A stretch of DNA of 64,000 bases from Flavobacteriaceae bacterium. Its GTDB lineage: Bacteria; Bacteroidota; Bacteroidia; Flavobacteriales; Flavobacteriaceae. The position numbers and the translations under genes are program-made. Under the pieces are notes generated by a model. That model saw only the letters and a list, made by a program, of their open reading frames with translations. It did no database searches and was not told where the DNA came from. The stretch spans positions 1-64,000 of the forward strand of contig JALSLK010000013.1 of the NCBI GenBank assembly GCA_026988355.1. The letters run 5' to 3'. Below are positions 61,318-64,000 of the stretch, in pieces; the stretch's first letter is position 1, and every line of letters begins with the position of its first letter.

Positions 61318-61335
61318 CTTCTAAAATTTTAGAAG
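61318..61335. promoter_or_regulatory. 18-bp perfect palindrome CTTCTAAAATTTTAGAAG upstream of SDR gene
   Basis: Perfect dyad 8 bp upstream of the annotated SDR start. Confidence 0.4.
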
Positions 61336-61402
61336 AGTAAGAACTTAATATTTTAATCACTCTGTACTCTAAATTTGTGTGCTAAAAAATTCGTTTTACT
61401 AT

Positions 61403-62566
61403 TTACTTTGTTGCAAACAATTTTACATCTTGTTCGGATACTTTAGATTCTCCAAGAATTATTAATCGTTCTACTACATTACGAAGTTCTCTAATATTAC
61501 CTGTCCAGTCGTAATCTTGTAATAATTTAATTGCCTTTTCCGAAAAAGTTTTAACTATATTGCCCTGTTCATTTGCTATCTTTTTTGCAAAATGATTAAT
61601 TAATAACGGAATATCTTCTCTTCGTTCGTTTAATGCTGGTACTTTTACTAAAATAACTGCCAAACGATGGTATAAATCTTCTCTAAATTTCCCATCTGCA
61701 ATTTCTTTTTTTAAATCTTTATTTGTCGCCGCTACAATACGTACATTAACTTTAATATCTTTATCACTACCAACTCTGCTAATCTTACTTTCTTGTAAAG
61801 CTCTCAATACTTTTGCTTGTGCCGAAAGACTCATATCTCCAATTTCATCTAAAAATATAGTTCCTCCATTTGCTGCTTCAAATTTTCCTGCTCTATCTTT
61901 GTTTGCTCCTGTAAAAGATCCTTTTACATGCCCAAATAATTCACTTTCTATTAACTCACTTGGTATTGCAGCACAGTTTACTTCAATCATTGGAGCTTTA
62001 AATCGTGGACTTTTTTCGTGCAACCAATGTGCCACCAATTCTTTTCCTGTACCGTTTCCTCCAGTAATTAGAACTCTTGCATCTGTTGGTGCTACTTTAT
62101 CAATAATTTCTTTAATATGCTTAATCGCTGAACTTTCTCCAATCATTTCATATTTTTTATTGACTTTTTTCTTTAATCGTTTATTTTCTACAACTAAGAC
62201 TTTTCTATCTAATGCATTACGCACTGCATTTAATAAACGATTTAAATCTGGTGGTTTCGATATATAATCAAATGCTCCCATTCGCATGGTTTCTACTGCT
62301 GTATCTAAGTCGCCATGTCCTGATATCATTATAAATGGAATTTCTGGTTTTATTTTTTGTGCTTTTTCTAAGACTTCTACACCATCCATTTTTGGCATTT
62401 TTATATCACATAATACCAAATCGTAATCTGTATTTTTTATCTTTTCTAGTCCTACCAAACCATCTTCGGCATCTTCTACTTGATACGTTTTACTTTCTTC
62501 CGATATTATTTTGGACAATACTCTACGTATTGCTGCTTCATCTTCTATTATTAATATTTTACTCAT
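61403..62566 (-). CDS. Sigma54-dependent response regulator (NtrC/AtoC-like)
   Basis: REC domain; AAA+ GESSAIKHIKEIIDKVAPTDARVLITGGNGTGKELVA, GAFTGA loop variant ELFGHVKGSFTGANKDRAGKFE. Confidence 0.93.
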   Translation of the reverse strand: MSKILIIEDEAAIRRVLSKIISEESKTYQVEDAEDGLVGLEKIKNTDYDLVLCDIKMPKMDGVEVLEKAQKIKPEIPFIMISGHGDLDTAVETMRMGAFDYISKPPDLNRLLNAVRNALDRKVLVVENKRLKKKVNKKYEMIGESSAIKHIKEIIDKVAPTDARVLITGGNGTGKELVAHWLHEKSPRFKAPMIEVNCAAIPSELIESELFGHVKGSFTGANKDRAGKFEAANGGTIFLDEIGDMSLSAQAKVLRALQESKISRVGSDKDIKVNVRIVAATNKDLKKEIADGKFREDLYHRLAVILVKVPALNERREDIPLLINHFAKKIANEQGNIVKTFSEKAIKLLQDYDWTGNIRELRNVVERLIILGESKVSEQDVKLFATK

Positions 62567-62702
62567 ATTTTTTTATTTCTATTAGTGCTGTATTGTTGAT
62601 ACTAACCTCCATTATATCTTACTTCTTTACATCTAATTATCCCTCTTGCGTCTTGTATTTTCTTCTTGTTTCCTTTATCTTGATTCTCTCCACTCATACA
62701 CG

Positions 62703-64000
62703 TTACCCCTTGTATCGCAACCATTTATACAATTCTTTATAACTTGGCTTTTTACCATACATTAATATTCCTACTCGATAAATTTTTGCTGCCATAAACA
62801 CGATAAATAAAAATGTAGCTATTAACAATCCTAAGGATAATGCTATTTGCCATAATGGTACTCCAAAAGGTATTCGCATTAACATTACTATTGGAGAAGT
62901 AAATGGTATAAATGAAAAAATAGTGGCTACTAGTCCGTGAGGATCATTCATTACGGTTACAAAACCAACATAAATACCTAACATTAATGGCAACATAACT
63001 GGCATCATAAATTGTTGTGTATCGGTTTCGCTATCTACTGCTGCTCCTATTGCTGCATAAAGACCACTATATAACAAATAACCGCATAAGAAAAACAATA
63101 CAAAGGACACTAACATGGTTGTCCATGGAAGACTCCACACTTCTCTCATTAGCATTTGCAAATTATTCTCTGTTGTCATTTCTTTTACCATTTCCATTTG
63201 ATTGGATGTAACGCTACTATTTGCTTGCATTTCACTCATATCAATACCAAAAATCATACTACCAATAAAGAGTAAAATTACAATTAAAACTCCCCAAATA
63301 GCAAATTGTGTTAGTCCTGCAAAGGCATTTCCAATAATCTTTCCCATCATTAATTGGAATGGTTTTACTGATGAAATTATTACTTCTATAATTCTACTTG
63401 TTTTTTCTTCAATAACACTACGCATTACAGAAGTTCCATAGACAATAATAAACATCATAATCATATAACCTGCAAAAAAGCCAAATCCTATTTTAATTTT
63501 ATTAATAAATTTTGAAGATTTTTCTCCTGAGAAATTTGATAATTTAATTTCTGATTTGATTCTTGCTGAATTTATTCTTTCTACATTAACTCCTAAATAT
63601 TGTAGTTTCTTAGTTCTTAGATTGTTTTCAATTTTCTTTTCTAGAATATTTACCATTTCCATGTTTGGTGTTTTTTGAGAAAAAAACTGAATATTATTTG
63701 CCAATAATTCTAAGCTATCCTTTTTTGGAATGATTAACAGACCATAATAGTTTTCATTATCGGTTTGTTTTTTTGCGTTTTCTATACCTACTTTGGTTAA
63801 ATCTTCATATTTAACACTTTCGGAATCCTCAAATTTATTATCTTTCAATAAATTTGCGAGATCAACATAAGCAATGGTTTTTTGCTTACTATCATTCGCT
63901 TTTCCTAAATATACTATAACAAACATTAATCCTACCATTAAAAATGGTGCTAACAATGTCATAATAATAAATGATTTATTACGAACTTTTGCGTTAAACT
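62703..64000 (-). CDS. ABC transporter permease (NatB-like, ABC-2 type), 5' end beyond window
   Basis: Open frame continues to window edge as FNAKVRNKSFII-MTLLAPFLMVG; TM-rich C-terminus. Confidence 0.9.
   Translation of the reverse strand, partial: FNAKVRNKSFIIMTLLAPFLMVGLMFVIVYLGKANDSKQKTIAYVDLANLLKDNKFEDSESVKYEDLTKVGIENAKKQTDNENYYGLLIIPKKDSLELLANNIQFFSQKTPNMEMVNILEKKIENNLRTKKLQYLGVNVERINSARIKSEIKLSNFSGEKSSKFINKIKIGFGFFAGYMIMMFIIVYGTSVMRSVIEEKTSRIIEVIISSVKPFQLMMGKIIGNAFAGLTQFAIWGVLIVILLFIGSMIFGIDMSEMQANSSVTSNQMEMVKEMTTENNLQMLMREVWSLPWTTMLVSFVLFFLCGYLLYSGLYAAIGAAVDSETDTQQFMMPVMLPLMLGIYVGFVTVMNDPHGLVATIFSFIPFTSPIVMLMRIPFGVPLWQIALSLGLLIATFLFIVFMAAKIYRVGILMYGKKPSYKELYKWLRYKG

Noticed and set aside
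61899-62742. Plus-strand ORFs antisense to the sigma54 regulator (122 and 135 aa)
   Set aside because: Shadow ORFs; hydrophobic low-complexity sequence from the antisense of a clear AAA+ domain

Overview
This 64-kb, AT-rich window reads as chromosomal DNA from a Bacteroidota bacterium, most likely Flavobacteriaceae. Evidence: TAnnTTTG-type -7 boxes upstream of many genes, LytS/LytTR and LptD families of the Bacteroidota type, and a DUF3810 protein. Most of the content is housekeeping: dnaK, ligA, dnaB, priA, glyS, nadC, rlmH, pcm, lptD, a thrA-type fusion, an ftcD/fchA-type fusion, a udk/ftsB-like/mutA-like cluster, PPK2 and one tRNA-Pro. There is no rRNA, CRISPR array, prophage or autonomous transposon. 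The parts most worth a second look are: (i) a four-gene ABC-type operon whose solute-binding protein has an N-terminal membrane anchor and a C-terminal OmpA-like peptidoglycan-binding domain (3346-7365); (ii) a tandem array of three secreted, Lys-rich paralogs abutting rlmH, one of which looks like a signal peptide fused directly to the C-terminal module (45858-47726); (iii) a 160-bp MITE-like element with ~25-30 bp terminal inverted repeats and related relics elsewhere in the window; (iv) a self-contained small transcription unit for a 36-aa basic peptide that is missing from the ORF track (37244-37496); (v) a candidate ~75-nt sRNA (337-424); (vi) a sigma54-like -24/-12 element plus TGACA repeats upstream of dnaK; (vii) an amidohydrolase pair in which only one of three domains appears to keep the metal ligands. 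All family calls come from reading the sequence. No database search was run.
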